64,000 nucleotides of DNA from Callaeas wilsoni (GCA_013398955.1 VWPU01000913.1:37232-101231), one strand, 5' to 3'; counted from the first letter of the stretch, positions 1 through 13,600 are shown. A program made the numbers and translations. The notes: generated from the sequence alone by a model not told the origin.

Positions 1-3000
1 AGAAAGACTCCTGCAGGAATTGAAGCTTTTCCTTTTCCGGCTCTGCAACTGCTGTTCAGGACTTCACCCAGCATTCAGATAGATTGTTCTGCCTAGAGTG
101 AGAGTTTAAAAGTGTCAGAAGAAAAAGAAGGTCCCTTCAGCAAAGCCAGGTGTTTAAAGCCCAAAGACAAGGTGTGCTGGAGGAGTGGGGGGAGCACATG
201 GAAGTCAGAGGTGAGGCTGGAAAAGCCCTTCCTTCCACTTAGGTTCCAGACCACACCAAGGCACTTTGGTTATGGGTTGGGAAAAGGCTGCACAGATCAC
301 ACAGGAGGTGCAGGCAGTTCACTCACTGGAGAACAGGCCCTGCCAACGGCATCATTTGGATGTTTAAAGCCCTGGGCTCTAATTGTAGCACTTCCATGCT
401 TGAATAGACAGTGCTGGGATTACAGTCATTGTGGAAAATGGGATGGATTATGTCCCAGGGAATGAGAGGGGAAGCCAGTCCTGGCTCTGCTGGGCAGGGA
501 GCTGGCAGCCAAAGCCTCTGACATCCTGACAGCTCCCTGCTGTGATTTCCCTCAGGACAGAGGGCTCACCAGGGGCAAAGGGAGGGGCTAAAGCAGACTG
601 AAGCATCCCTTCTGCAAATGCTCCATTTAAAGCCAGCTTTACCCATCCTAAGGTGATGGACACAGCCAGTTCTGCAGGGCAGTGGGAAGCCAAGGACATC
701 TCCGTCCACCCAGAAGGGAGCAAGACTCCTGGGGACCAGGAATATTTCCTACTCATGCGAAGAAATACCGGGCTGGGAGTCTGGCTAGAGCAAGATTGGG
801 ATACCAAGACACTCAGTTCTCAATTTCTATCTTGCCTTGTGGCAATTGTTGTCTATAATGTGTTCAGTGAATCTCAAGTAGATGGATGAATCCTGTCACA
901 CGAAAAGCCACAGGCAATGCTTGGAGGCCTGGACCTCCAGGTCTTCATCTTTAAAGATAAGCAAGTTTTGAATCTTTGGAAGGAGCACTCTGACTACTGC
1001 TAATTATTACTGAAGCTCTGGACATCTGCTGCTGCATGGCAAATGTGAAGGCAGTGTCGGAATGGGATAACAGGGTTGGAAGACAGGCAAATATCACCTT
1101 TGTGATGAGAATTGGTACTTTGCTTGGCTAGTCCATCTTTCATGCACAGAAAGATAGATTGTATGGAATGTCTCCCTGGAAAGACAGTTCCTTTCCTTCC
1201 TTAATACTGAGAGTCAAAAGTTAAACACAGCAGACAAAACACACAGAGAACTAATGAAATATTGGAGCAACATCCAACATCAATCCACCTTGAGCTCCTG
1301 TTTCCTTTCCCCTTCTGGCCAGGTGGAGGATTCCCTGTGCCCTTGTGCTGGGGAGAAGTGAGGAAGCAAGGAGTCAACAACAACAACAACAGTACTATCC
1401 CTGAAATAACCATGACTTCGCAAGAAATGGGAGAGCTGGAGGCTTCCAGCATTCAGACTTGGCTCATTCCAAAGGAAAGAAAATAACATCACAATGGAGC
1501 AGTAGTAGGACAAACCAGCTCCTTTTAGTACAGTTTTTGAGGAGAACTGAACGTTAACTTTGGTTTAGCTCCTGTCTCTAAGAAACTTGGGACTTTTCCC
1601 AGAAGAAAGACAGTTTGAGGAGATGATTCCGAAACCATGGGTGCAGGAGATGCCTCATCCAAGACTGCTTTGTTCTGCCTTTCTGTATCAAGTGTTACTG
1701 CACTGCTTCTGGTTTCTCCCTGGAGCACCTCCCAAGGTGGGAGCTGACACTGAGGAACAAACACAGTCGTGCTTTGCACACTGGGTAATGGGATGCCAGG
1801 CACAGGGAGCACCCGACAGGCAATGTTCTCCAGGTCCCTGCTAATTACCAATGTTTGCTTAGCAAAGAGTTGTTAAAATGCCTCAGTGCACCAACTTTTC
1901 TGGGACCACTTTGTATTTCCTAAATGTTCAGCTGACAAGAGACTGACAGATGTGTTCCTCTGATTATTTTCCCTCTAACTGGCAGAAGTTTGGAGAGGTT
2001 GATTTGACATTCCCTGCAGTAGATTCTACAGCCATCAGGTCAGACACCTCTGAGATGCAAGCAGTTGCTTTCCAAAATGATAAAGGCAAGCAAGTAACGT
2101 GAATTTAATGTGGAACCAGCATTTTTTCACCCCCTGGCTAGACATGAAACCACTGTGAAGAGCAGCACACAGGGATGACTCTGGTTGTACAGATCCTGAG
2201 GCTGATCCAAGTGAGTTCACCTTGCTCTAGCCCAAGAATTTAGAGAGATCTGAGTCTCCTCCAAGGCAGAATTAACATCTGACATATCATTCAGGGCTCC
2301 GAAACTGCTTGTCTCTGCCAATGCCTCACACTTGTCTGTCAGGGCAGCCACTGTCGGGCCCAGACCTGGAGGAGCTTCCTTGTAGGGGGAAACTTTTAAT
2401 ATTCAGCAAAGAACCAGCACTTCTGGCTTCTCACTGCAAAGTGGAACTGCAGACAAACTTGCAAATTTCCAGTCTTATGATAAAATTGGGTACAGCAAAC
2501 TATTTGAGGAAGATTGACTTTGGGACAAATGCATGAAGCCAGGGTCCAGGAAACCTTGTGCTTAGAACAATTCCATATAAGCCACTTAGTATCTCTGTTC
2601 TGGGATTAATACATTTCGTGGAACATTCTTCTCTAACATGCAGTGAAGTAATTAGCACAAAGAAGCTTCAGATAACCTGAATACTGAACCCTTTTCTAGT
2701 TCTAGTCCAGGATCTGTCCTATTAGGAGAAATGCACACTTACAGCCCTCTTGCAGAGGTCATCACAGAACTCTTCTATTTGCATCCTACATCGTGCAGAA
2801 GTTGTTTATCTAAAAGGCTTAGACAAAATGTGGGAAAAGCAGAAGCTCAGGGAAAGAAGAAATGAAGCAGAACCCACGTGGCATCACTAGAAGATACCTA
2901 CAGCAATCTTTTGCTGAAGTCTTGCAGCTTTTTATCGAGTTTTGAGACACCTAGGAAGAGACAATCTGCTTCCCCATGCCTGCCTACAGGTTTTTATACA

Positions 3001-5794
3001 GGAGTCTGGCTGAAACTTATAAAAGAAACCTCTATTTATCCAGAACCACTATAAAAGGAATGATTCCTGATACCATGGAAGCTGACCTTCTACCTTAAGC
3101 AGGAAGCCTGCCAGACCATATAATTTTAGCTGTCAGCTAAAACCCATCAAGCAGCGACTTTAACTTCTGTACACTGCTGAAAAGAGAAGGATGATCCCTC
3201 TTATAAAGCTGAACTTTGGTTTCTGAAAACTCATGCAGGTTGCTTTAATGTACAGGTCAACGCTTCCATTTTCTGGATGAGCATCAGCACCTCTTCACTG
3301 AACAGAGCTTTTGATCTGCTATTCAGCTCTGTGAAACCAGAGCACTTCATTACTCCCCCCAGAGCTTCCTAAACAAAACCGGTTGAAGACGATCACAATT
3401 CAGCACAGTGTTGCATTTCAGTGCAGGTGGCATTTTAATGGCTGAACAGCTCGATTAGCACTTAAAAGCAGTTGTAAGCAAGTGTTCTCACAAGCAATCT
3501 TACAAGCATTTGTAGGCTCTACTCTGCGGAGGAACCTGTTAGTGAAAGCTGCAAAGCTTTGTCAGGCGGTGTAAGTGGTGCTGGGTAAATAATAGATGGA
3601 AGATCCCAGTGCTGAGAGCAGGAGTGAAGGGAGGACGTGGAGAAGCTCTTATCCCAGACAGCTGAGCTCCCTTTCTTCAGAGGACACCAGTGAAGAAATG
3701 TTGCAGCCCGAGGGGCAAATCAGCTCGCTTTGAACTGCCAAGAGATTCACCCAGACTTTGGGAGCACTAAGTCCCACGCTGAGGGGATTGCCTACATTTT
3801 GGTAGGTACGCAGTGACTGCCTTTACTGCGCTTCGATTTCTTCCTTGGGCACACCAGCCCAGTTCCCTCACAGACACGTTAATTTACCTGAGATATAGTT
3901 CATGGAATAAAGTTCCCATCAACTTTGGCCTGTCATAGAAAGATCAGAAGTCTAATCATTTAAACTCCCTAATCACTGGCTCCAGATGTTTTAAAAAAAG
4001 AAAAGGAAAGAAAAATCATAGTCAAGAACAGTTTTGTTAATCTGACTTGATTGTTATCTGGGTAAAAATATAAAAGAGAATTTTAAAAATCTTCTTCTGT
4101 CCCCTATAATTAGTGCCTGGGGAACAGATCTTCGGCAAATATTCATAGCAATGAAACATTTATAGACATGCTGCCTAGGTTTACCTACAGATTTTCTAGC
4201 CATGTTTCAGAACCAGCATCCAGGCCTCATTAGGTTACTCTGAAAAGGCATGACCTGCACATCTTTAAAAGTATCACATAAAAAATTCTTTCAAATCATA
4301 TAGCAGATGTGGTAGAGAAGTGTATATTGTCTGAATTTCTAGCAATAAGTAAGATTTCATAACCAGGCCACAGTTTATAGCTGCAAAATTTCTGTTGACT
4401 TCAAACAAAAGAGAATTTGGATCTCTGATCATTAGTACAGCAAATGCAAAATTCCTGCAAACGAGCACCTGTCTAGGCAGAAGACTGCTAAAGATACCTG
4501 GTTTAGTGTTTGGTTCAAAAGAAAGCCACAGGTGAAAATCCTTCTGACTTGTAAAATACATTTAACTGAACCAATCTGTCATGTATGCATCCTGCTTTAT
4601 CTAAGCAGTCTCTCTATTAGCACTCATCACCATGGTATCTGAACCTCTGCTGCTGGAGGTGTTATTCCAATTATTTTAGTGTAGCTGCTGACATGTAACC
4701 GAGAGCAAAATGTGAGGTTCTGTTAGAAAAATAATGCTCCAATTAGCTGCTCCTTCTTCGTCTAACAGCGCAGAAAGTCCCACTGTGAAGGATTGTTTCC
4801 AGAGCTTGCTCCCTGTGGTAGTCTCTCCTCTTCTCCTTTATTGTTGCCTCTGCAGTGTTGATGCAGGAGTTTGGCAGTGGCCAGCCTGAGTCACAGCCCG
4901 GAGCTGGAGCTATTTATGATGCTCAATACTGATCAAATACTGATCAAACACCTCCCAGGTACAGTAGCCACTGCTTAGCTGAATTTCTTGCCTCTCCTGT
5001 GCTGACCCAATCTAGGTAGGAGGCAGAGAAAGCCTTTTTCTTAGGCATCTTGACTCCTTTTGAAACCCAAGGCTCCTGAGAAGGAGAACTGGAAATATAC
5101 AGCAAGTCTGAAGGAGCTGCTGGTCTGTGATCAGAAGTACAAACTGCTTCTCTCTCAGCACTTCTCTGGGATTGGGAATACATTTCATGACTGACGAAAT
5201 ATTTCATCCAGACACAGCATAAGACAGAATTATAAACAACATCAGAGACTGCTCCCAAGCTAAATCTTCGTGTATCTTCTAGCTTAAAAGCCAGATATCT
5301 TGCTTAAAATTGGGATAATCAGCACTTCAAGTTTTCACTGTGGACACTCCTATCCCACCAGCTGCTGCAGTTGCTTGCCAGGCTTGAACGCAGCAGTTGG
5401 AAACCACTTCCTTCCACTTCAGCTCTTCTTTCCCAGAAAATGAACCAGTAAGGAGATAATAGGTCTGAAGAGCAATGTCTCACCCAGCTGCAAACAGATC
5501 TTCTCCTTGACTAACATCCCATCTGACAGTGAACACACACTGCTGCCTCCCCCTCGACCAGCATCCAGTGCTCCAAGTGAGGAGGAGATCTGACCTGGGG
5601 AACATAATCTGTGGCATCTTAAAGTAACCTGACTATGGAGACGAGGCTTAAAGATGCTAAAGGTCTGTGTAAATCAATCACCATTTGGTCTTGTGGTAAT
5701 CTTGGCTTTTTAAAAAAAAAAAAAATAGTCATTAGGTCACTTGAAAAAACATGTTACAGCAGAGCTCTTTAAACCATGGGCTTCAGCCCAGTCC
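1..5794. other. Gene-free flank, left end
   Basis: No reading frame here resembles a known protein, and none has the splice context of an internal exon that I can recognise. A short CAA trinucleotide run lies at 1375-1390, an A/G-rich run near 3993-4015 and a 13-A run near 5711-5723. By synteny with other vertebrates the neighbour on this side of TIMD4 should be SGCD, transcribed rightwards. I looked for its cysteine-rich C-terminal exon and did not find it, so this is either intergenic or a long 3' UTR or intron that cannot be told apart by eye. Confidence 0.5.
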
Positions 5795-6042
5795 CTGTTA
5801 GCTGTGATGGATCTCAGCTTTCCTGTGATGGCTGAACATCTGCCTGCCCTCGGGAGCTGATGGAAGGATTCCTTGTCTTGCTTTGCTTGCCTGCTCAGCT
5901 TTTGTTTTGCCTATTAAACTGCTTTTGTCTCTGACATAGGAGTTTTTTCCCTTTAACCCTTCTGATTCCCTCCCCTACTCCCACAGGAGGAATGAGTGCC
6001 TGTGAGCAGGGCTGAGTTGCCAGCTGGGGTAAAACCACGACA
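5795..6042 (+). mobile_element. Avian endogenous-retrovirus LTR fragment (ERVK-like)
   Basis: The stretch from about 5860 onward has the layout of a common bird LTR. It has a pyrimidine-rich segment around a CTTGCTTTGCTTGC motif, a polyadenylation-like CCTATTAAACTGCTTTTGTCTC, then a C-rich block and a terminus GGGGTAAAACCACGACA ending in CA at 6042. The 5' limit is uncertain because the left part is more diverged. No internal retroviral coding sequence is adjacent, so this is a solo or truncated LTR. The family assignment is from memory of avian LTR sequences, not from a search. Confidence 0.6.
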
Positions 6043-8784
6043 CAGGAGTTGGGAAGGCTGGGGTTTAGCTTGTCTGGGGTTTTTTTAGGAGAGGTTTTTC
6101 CTTCTCTCAACGGGATAAAACGCCTTTGCATGACAAACCAGCACTTTGTGCGTGCATGTGCACACACCCAGACACACACAGTGGTGCTACACCTCTAGGG
6201 CTGAGATCCACCTATGAGAAATCAGTTGCAGAGTTTTCCAGTCAGACTCTGAGCCGAACAACAAATAAAATCTGTTTATCCCTACGAGGTGGGACTCAGC
6301 CTGGTCGCTGTGAGTTGTCTGGACGGTCCCAGGGAAGTGCAGAGTTCCAATTCCTGCTGTTACAGAGCTGATCTGAAATCTGTCCCTGACCGTCCCACAC
6401 CCCAACGCCCTCTTTGGGCCAGCCCCGGTCCCTAGTCCCATGTCACAAACCCTCAAAGAACACACAAGATGGCAAAGAGGATCTCAGGGAAGGGAGCTCA
6501 TTCTGCCAGCAGCATGGGCCACACTTGCAAAGCCTCGAGCACCAGCCATGGCCATGGGAACGCCTGCTCTGACCCCATCACTCGTGAGGGCAGACAGCAA
6601 ACAGTTCTGATGTTCNTTTGCAAAGCCTCGAGCACCAACCATGAGCCCATCACTCATGAGGGGAGACAGCAAACAGTTCTGATGTTCCGTGGCTCTTCCT
6701 GCCACATCCACCGACTGCAGTTTCTCCCTGAAACACCACAGCCTGTGCTGGGCAGTAAAATACCTACAGCAGAACCTCTTCTGTTTAATGTGCCATCTGA
6801 AAAAGGAGCTGCTTTGAAGCTCTGTAGATCATCACAAGCAGCAGAAAGGATTAGCTGCTGGTTTTGTGAATGAGGTGGATTAGGAGATGTGCTGGATGCA
6901 GCTTTACTGGCTTACAGCAAGCTGGTGCTTCGGAATCACCAATTTTTGCTTTCTCTTTTTGAAAACAAACCAACAACAAACCTGGAATGTGTAAGGGCTA
7001 AATCCTGATTCTGTCTCAGACAGCAGCAGACATTTCTTTCCCCCAGCCCTCTGCTGGTAGAGGATCTGGCCTGAGCCGTGTGACACTGTGCTGGTACTTG
7101 TTTTCCTGAGGAGAACACCCTTAAAACTCAGAGTGTGTTAAAGGAAACATCAACCCCCTTTCTACAGCAAGATCCAGCCCAGAACCTCACAGCACACAAA
7201 GCTCTCGAGACATTTTGAGATTAACTGAGACGTTTTGACTCACTAAAAACAACCCCCCTCCAATGGCTCTCAGAAAAGTAGAAAGGGGAACAAACTGCCC
7301 AGGTTTTTGTACCACAGGAGGAATTTCAGCAGGTTATGCTTCGGTCTCAAACCTGGACAATAAGCACAGGTATTGGGTGTTGACTGCCAGAACCATATTA
7401 ACATTGATGAAAAGTCATTTATTTCTCACACCTGATGAACAAATAGCATCCCCCACAGGACTGTGGGATTTTGCTGCCCAGAAAGTGATGGTTTTACACA
7501 CACAAATCAGCCAAGGTTCAACTTGTTGAAGGAAAGTGCCTGTTCTATTAAAGAATTTGCTACCTGAACAACTTTTAACATACAGAGGTCAAATAACTCT
7601 CATAGGCATGAAGCTTCTTCAATAAATAATGAGCAGGAAAAAGTGACAACGTCTTTTAAAAAGAATTTATGAAACCAAAGTGAAGGATCAAGGATTTTGC
7701 TGATCTGAATCTTTTTCAACAGCTGCCTCTTTGGTTTAAAATAAGTATGACTGACCTTGAAACCCTTCTTAGGAAAGTTTTTCCTTTGAGAAGTCACCTT
7801 CAAGTTGGCAAGAGCTGAAGCTCTAATATTCTATAGTAACACCACCACCACCTCCACTCCCCCAGCTGCAATTAAATTCAGATTAAAACTTTACACAGCT
7901 GAAAGGGAAATAATATATTTTGGTTATTCCTACAGTTCCTTTGGCAGCTCTGAACACTGTGGGATGATTTAGTTTTTAAACTACCAGGATTTAACTTTTT
8001 CCCCAAATAGAGAAAAGCATGGATCCAATGGCATTAGAGAGATGCAAAGATTTCAGTGTCATCACCACAGGTATGTGAATGCAAGTGAAGCAAGACCCCA
8101 AACCCTGAATTCTGCTTTATTTTATGCTCTGTGGAAAGCAGATTTACTCTTCCAGAGTAGAAAACCTGCCACCACACCTTTGCTGGGAACCAAGGAGATA
8201 AGAAACTTTCCTTTTGGGTAAGTTGTGGGTGTTTTTTGTGACAGCCTCTGTGACTTGTACACTTGTACCATACTTAATGTAGATAAAAGTACAAATATTT
8301 TGCATAATTACATGGATGTTAACATTCGTAGCGCCTGTGGCATCAGTTCTAATTTAGCGAAGTGAATCAGTTCCTTTCTCTAACAATTCATCACTGCTGT
8401 GCCAAACAGAAAGGCTGCATCGTGCCTGGCTCTTACCACACTCCAACATTAGCAATTCTAATTGCAAAACTCCTTTAAGTGTTACTCTAGTGGAAAGAAA
8501 ACTCAATCATCTTTTTAAAAACATAGAAGTTTCTCCTCAGCTCTCAGCTTTGACAGAACACAGGCAGAAATTGCAAGAGCAGAAGCAAGTTCTAATCATG
8601 GTGAAAGTGCAAGACTTGCCATATTTTTCCTTCCCCACCGTTGCCCTGCCTCGTTGGTCTGTTTTGCATGGTCACAGAGGGTGTGTGCTGTTGGTTTGGA
8701 CCCCATTAGCACCAGGACATGCTACCAGAGCAGAAAGTGGCTTGCAGAGATTTCAGCACAAATATTAATCGGGGCAGCAGAGCA
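6043..8784. other. Gene-free stretch with one assembly gap
   Basis: No supported gene. A single N at 6616 is flanked by two near-identical segments (see the separate repeat entry). The rest is ordinary single-copy-looking sequence with AT-rich parts, for example 8270-8340, where a TAATTA-like core and ATTTTGCAT occur. Short reading frames here lack homology that I can see. Confidence 0.5.
6525..6687. repeat. Direct near-duplicate flanking an N (probable assembly join)
   Basis: Copy one (6525-6615) and copy two (6618-6687) both begin TTGCAAAGCCTCGAGCACC and both end CAAACAGTTCTGATGTTC, and an N at 6616 sits between them. Copy two lacks about 21 bases present in copy one and has a few substitutions. 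This is what results when two overlapping contig ends or haplotypes are abutted instead of merged. A real tandem duplication is possible but less likely given the N exactly at the junction. Confidence 0.75.
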
Positions 8785-9960
8785 AATTGTTAGAAAGTAG
8801 TGGGGAAATGCCTAGAAAGCAGTAGAGGAAATGCTTGAAAGTCACAGAAAAAATTGCTAGAAAGCACAGGAGAATTCCCCCAAAGCACCACTCACACTTC
8901 TGGAGAGCAGCTGGGGGAAAGTTTTAGTGAGTTTGAGGGGAATTCCTAGAAAAATAAAGGGCAAATGCCTGGAAACCACCATGTAAATTCCTAGAAAGTG
9001 GGGGGGAAATCTTGAGAAATCATCAATGAAATTCCTAGAAAACCACAATTAATTTTTAATTAAATTCATTTGTTAGTTTAATTTTCTGGCAAACAACCAA
9101 GATGAAAAGCACCAATTGACAGGACCAGAGGAAACAGCCTCAAGTCTCACCAGGGGAGGTTTAGATCTGACATTAGCAATTTTTTTAAATTTTTTTTCAC
9201 AGAAAGGGTTGCAAAAAGTTTGAACAGACTATCCAGGGAAGTGGTGGAGTCACCGTCCCTGGAAGTGCTCAAAAAACATGTGGATGTGGCACCTGAGGAC
9301 ATGGTTTCATGGTGAACATGGTGCTGGGTTGATGGCTGGACTTGGTGACCTTAAAGGTCTTTTCCAATGCTGAAAGCTTCTAAGATTCTGTGAACTGAAT
9401 TCCTAGAAAGCTGTATGACAATTCTTTAAAAGGAACAAGAGAATTCCTAGAACGCATGGCGAGGATTCACAAAAAGCAACAGGAATTCTCCTGGAAAGCG
9501 CATGTTGAAAGGCTGAGAGAAAATTTCCTACTAAGTCACAAAAAAACCCCCCAAAAAAAAAAAAAACCCCGAAAAAACGCGCGGGATAAATTTTAAAAGA
9601 ATAAAAAAAAAATAAAAACCACACCAAGAAAAAAGCAAACAACAACAACAAAACCCGTGAAAAGCAGCTGGATAAATTCTTAAAGAGTAGCAGAAAGCTG
9701 CCTAAAAGCACCAGGAACCTTCCTAGAGAGATTCTAACCCAAGGAATTTCTGGAAATCAGTATGCCAATTCCTAGGGAAACTCCCCAGACTGAGGAATTC
9801 CTGGAAAATCGAGGATATTGCCCTAAATCTTCTAATTCAAGACTACCTGGAAGCAACTGGAAAGCCATTTTCTAGAAATCTTTTGGATACAGGGATCTCT
9901 GTAAAGCTGTTGGAAATGCCTAGAGAAGATCTAGATTGAGGCACTGCTGGAAATGCAGGG
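8785..9960. repeat. Degenerate ~21-bp satellite array
   Basis: A motif close to AATTCCTAGAAAGC recurs about every 20-24 bases through this block. Clear copies are near 8811, 8853, 8945, 8990, 9034, 9403, 9449 and 9491, and weaker ones continue at 9700-9960. Between motifs lie short G- or A-rich spacers. The array is split by a CR1 fragment at 9116-9395 and contains A/C homopolymer runs at 9540-9610. The copies are strongly diverged, so the array is old. The minus-strand reading frame across 9403-9711 is a by-product of this composition, not a gene. Confidence 0.7.
9116..9395 (+). mobile_element. CR1 LINE 3' fragment
   Basis: The order of blocks matches the CR1 3' end. It starts with an ACAGGACCAGAGGAAACAG segment and CCAGGGGAGGTTTAG. 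Next comes a damaged ATTAGGAA..TTTCTTCACAGAAAGGGTTG region in which a T-rich run has replaced part. Then follow CCAGGGAAGTGGTGGAGTC, GACCTTAAAGGTCTTTTCCAA and a terminal GATTCTGTGA. It is sense on the plus strand, 5'-truncated, non-coding and diverged. It sits inside the degenerate satellite, so it inserted after that array formed. Confidence 0.88.
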
Positions 9961-10649
9961 GAGGGTGGATTGGGACAATTCTCAAAAGCCATGGGAAATC
10001 CCTGGTCCGTTTTTCTGGGAGATATTTGTCCTCAGGCATAGCAGAGCCCTGCTGTCCCAGCAGGTTACAGCCACCCAAACACTCCAGGGGGAAGCAGCAA
10101 AAGGACAGTCACCCTGGAGGAGCATCTGCAGCAGTCCCTGGTGGGCTCTGGTAAATATTTACCAGTTTTGAGCTGAAAATCACGGGGTAAGGCAGTGGAA
10201 TCCTTGCAAACATCCATCTGGGGAAGGAGAGCGCAGAGCTGAGAGGCTTTTGTGGCTGCTTACATTACAGGAATTCAAGAAGCCTTTTACAGTAGCTCAA
10301 GCAGAAGAGAAAAGACCCACTCATCAGAACTTATCCTTTGTGGAGAGCCCGTCTAATTCCTAATGAGGTTTCACTGTGTCGTGCAGCTCAACAAATCCCA
10401 AAAAAAAGCCTTGGCAGAGGACAGCCTCCGTGTGAGCATGAGCTCCTGCACCAGGGTGCTGATTAACTGCACGGCCTGATTATGCCAATAATTAAAAAGG
10501 CAGCGCTGGGCACAGCCAGGCGTCCCAGGAGTCTGGCAGGTTACTGCTGTGGGATCGCTCCCCTCTCTTACTTTGCTTCTCTGTGCTTGTATCTCTATTC
10601 CTTCCTTTTTCTTTTTTTCTCTTTTATGTTCTATTTTCCTTTCATTCCT

Positions 10650-10687
<38 letters not shown>

Positions 10688-13600
10688 ACTGTCGGGGTTT
10701 TTTTATATAAGCAAGCCAAAAATTTGGGGTTATGTGCAGGCAGGATGGGCTGGTAAAAGGTGTCTTTATGGCACACCGGTGTCTCTGAAGTCACATGGGA
10801 TCTGCCTTGAGCCTGGTGCAATTTAGCACATCTAGAAGTGTCCTCTGTGGATCACCTGGGAGATCTCCAGAAACAGCTCCATCCTGGGCACACCAGCTCT
10901 GCCTCCAAATTGCTTTCTGCCACTTCTGGCCACTACAATCAACTCCTTCACCTTGATGATTTCTCTGATTCTAGCAGAACGTCCAAGCTGCTGCTGAAGA
11001 GAAGGTCAGAGGCTGCACAAAAAGCCCAAAGATTTGGGGCTGTCAGGCCCTGAGCAGTCTGATGGCTGTGCCAGGGACGAGCAAGGGAAGAGGGAGGGAT
11101 GGTCCCACCCAGCAGCACCTGCCCTCTGCCACCACTCCACACCCAGTCTGCAGCTCAAGGGCTGCACATCACTTCGATTTTGTGCTTCCCACGTCACACC
11201 CTGTGGCTGGGGGGCTGGTTTATGCAGGAGGGGGATTGTGTCTCTATTCACGTATAAATTGAAAATGTATTAAGCCTGTCAGTTATCCTGGTTTATGTAC
11301 ATATTTTATTTCTGCTTCGTATTCAGCTCTTTCACAGCCACAATATTTTGTGTTCCTTGTATGAAAATTAATAAAAAAAAAATTGGATCATCATGAAAGG
11401 CTTCATTTCCTTAAGCTAGCAGTGGTGAGAAAAAATTCCATCTGCTTTATGTCACCTCAGTTTCAATCAGTCAAGAGTAAATTTCCATCAACTCAATCCA
11501 TATACTTTTCCTCTCTGTTTACTCTTCCTGTACTGCACGGAATCAAGCTAAAGTGCAGGAAGACTTTTATGGGCTTTTTAGATTAGTGCATATGGTGTTG
11601 CACAAAGACAAGAAATACATCTCGCTTGCCCCCTCCTGTTACTGCCCAGGGAAGGCACTGAACGCATTCCACATGCCTTATTTCCCATCTGGATTTATGT
11701 TGCTTCTCTTTACGGCCTTTGAAATTTACTTATATTTTTTCCCCTCCGATTAAGAAACTATTCTGCCTGCTTGTTGTTACTTGTGGCTGGGTCACCTCTT
11801 AACCTTCCCTTGGATAAAACCCTGAAATATTTTAGCTTCTTCTGCCCGATTTTCAAGTTTTGTTGTTATTTTTTCACCCTCTATGATTCGATGGACAGTC
11901 TTGGCCAGGTGGAACCAACCCAAGCGCTGTGTTCCCTCTCTGGCTTATTTGGGATGGTGGCAAGAGACCCCACCATGTCTCTCCTTTCACCTGAGAACTG
12001 CATTGCTCTTCTAATTGCCACTGGGTGCCTTTCTCCCACTACCCCAACACAGCTCACAAGGGAAAACAAAGCTCCACCTGGAGTTTAAGAAATGGAAGAA
12101 GCCTGGCTGCCCAGATTTTGCCTGGGAAAACTGACCTTGACCACGCTTTAGGCATCACCCCTTTGATGGATCCTGGGGCTCTTCTGCATTGCACCTCCAG
12201 CACATCAGGCTGGAGGAGAGGAAGCACTGCCGTGGTGCTAAGAGGGAAAACTCTCTGTCCTAACTTAGGGAGGTTTGGGCAGAGCTGCTGGCAGATGTTC
12301 TGGGGGGCTGGCCCTGTGGAAAGCTGCCCCTCCAAGGCAGGGAGCAGGGGATGGGCACTAAATATGAAAGGGTCTCCAGCACAGAGCCTGGAATGCCAGA
12401 CTGCTGCTGCCCAGGCTCTGCTGCAAGGCTGGTCCTGCAGCCCAAGGCAGCCAAGCACACGCCGTGTTTGTGCAAACGCTGTGGAATTCATTTGCTGTTT
12501 TTCGCCCGAAGCTCGCTGTTTTTTGCCAAAAAGACTTTTCTGATTTCTCTCCACGCCTCTCCCCCATAGCCATTACATGAAAGTTATTTGCTCTCAGTAA
12601 TTGAGAAGGGATGGGCAGGGCAAGCAAGCCACTCACATTTTGTTCAAAATCCTTTTTGTGCCCTTCTGGTTTAGTTAAATTTGGTCAGGCTTTTCTGCTG
12701 CCCTTTGGACCATAGCAAATAACTCATCACTTCAGATTTGGGACGCCGGAAAGAGAAGGAACAGGAGTGCCACCTGCAGCAGAAAGGCTAAAATGTAGGT
12801 CTCCTCCAGCCTCAGGGATCCAGGTCTGCAGGTTGAGTATCAAGCAGGGATTTTCATTTGGTCCATCTACAGCTCTGAGGTTCAGGGAACCCATCCTGTG
12901 CGAGGACAGCAAACCCAGTGCTTTTTAAAAGTGGGAATCTCTGTGTTGCCATTTTCCTGAACCGCTGGCCAAATGAAGGCAGATGATGCTTTGGCTTGGA
13001 AGGGACCCCTAAATATCACCCTGCAAGCATTATTTTCTGCAGGCAGCACTGTGATGCTTGCAGGAAATACCAAGTGAGCTGCAGCCAGCCAAGTGCCTGT
13101 GGATTTAGGATGGTGCCTACCCAGGCCAGCAGCACTTTGCCAGTGCCCTGGCAGCACTGTGTGTCCTGAGCCCCAGGGGCTTCGGTCCCTGCAGCTGGAT
13201 CCTCCCTTCCTCCAGCAGCTGTGGGGAAATGATGGGCTCTCAGTGGCACTGCAAAGACCCTCACTTCTGAATAATCACACAGTGGAGTGAAAATGAGTGT
13301 GGCAACGAGCAAACCTTCCCATAATACATCCTGTGCCAGCCCCCGCTCACGGGGACCTCCACTGATCACACCTGGTTTTCACGTTGTCCCCTGGGGCCTC
13401 AGGTGGCTTCTTTCCATCAAGGTTTTCTCTCTGCCCAACCACAGAAGAGCTGAGATTATGACCCAACATCACTCTTCCCATACTGGGCTGTAGGACTGCA
13501 ACTTCTGCCCAGGGCTTTCAGAAGGACCAGCAGGGATTGCCCTTGGAGCTGCTGCTGCCTTAAATCTTGTTTAATATCAATTTGCTAATGTCAGTCTTCT

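Noticed and set aside
6469..6873. 134-codon frame containing an unknown residue
   Set aside because: It spans the N and the probable false duplicate at 6525-6687, so the frame is an assembly product.
9403..9711. 102-codon minus-strand frame rich in Phe and Leu
   Set aside because: It arises from the A-rich degenerate satellite and homopolymer runs, not from a membrane protein.
10482..10826. Frame with a leucine run resembling a membrane protein
   Set aside because: The leucines come from the TGT microsatellite at 10651-10687.
12025..12554. Overlapping 172-codon (+) and 166-codon (-) frames
   Set aside because: Both strands are open over the same GC-rich DNA, which is a composition effect. 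Neither has recognisable motifs.
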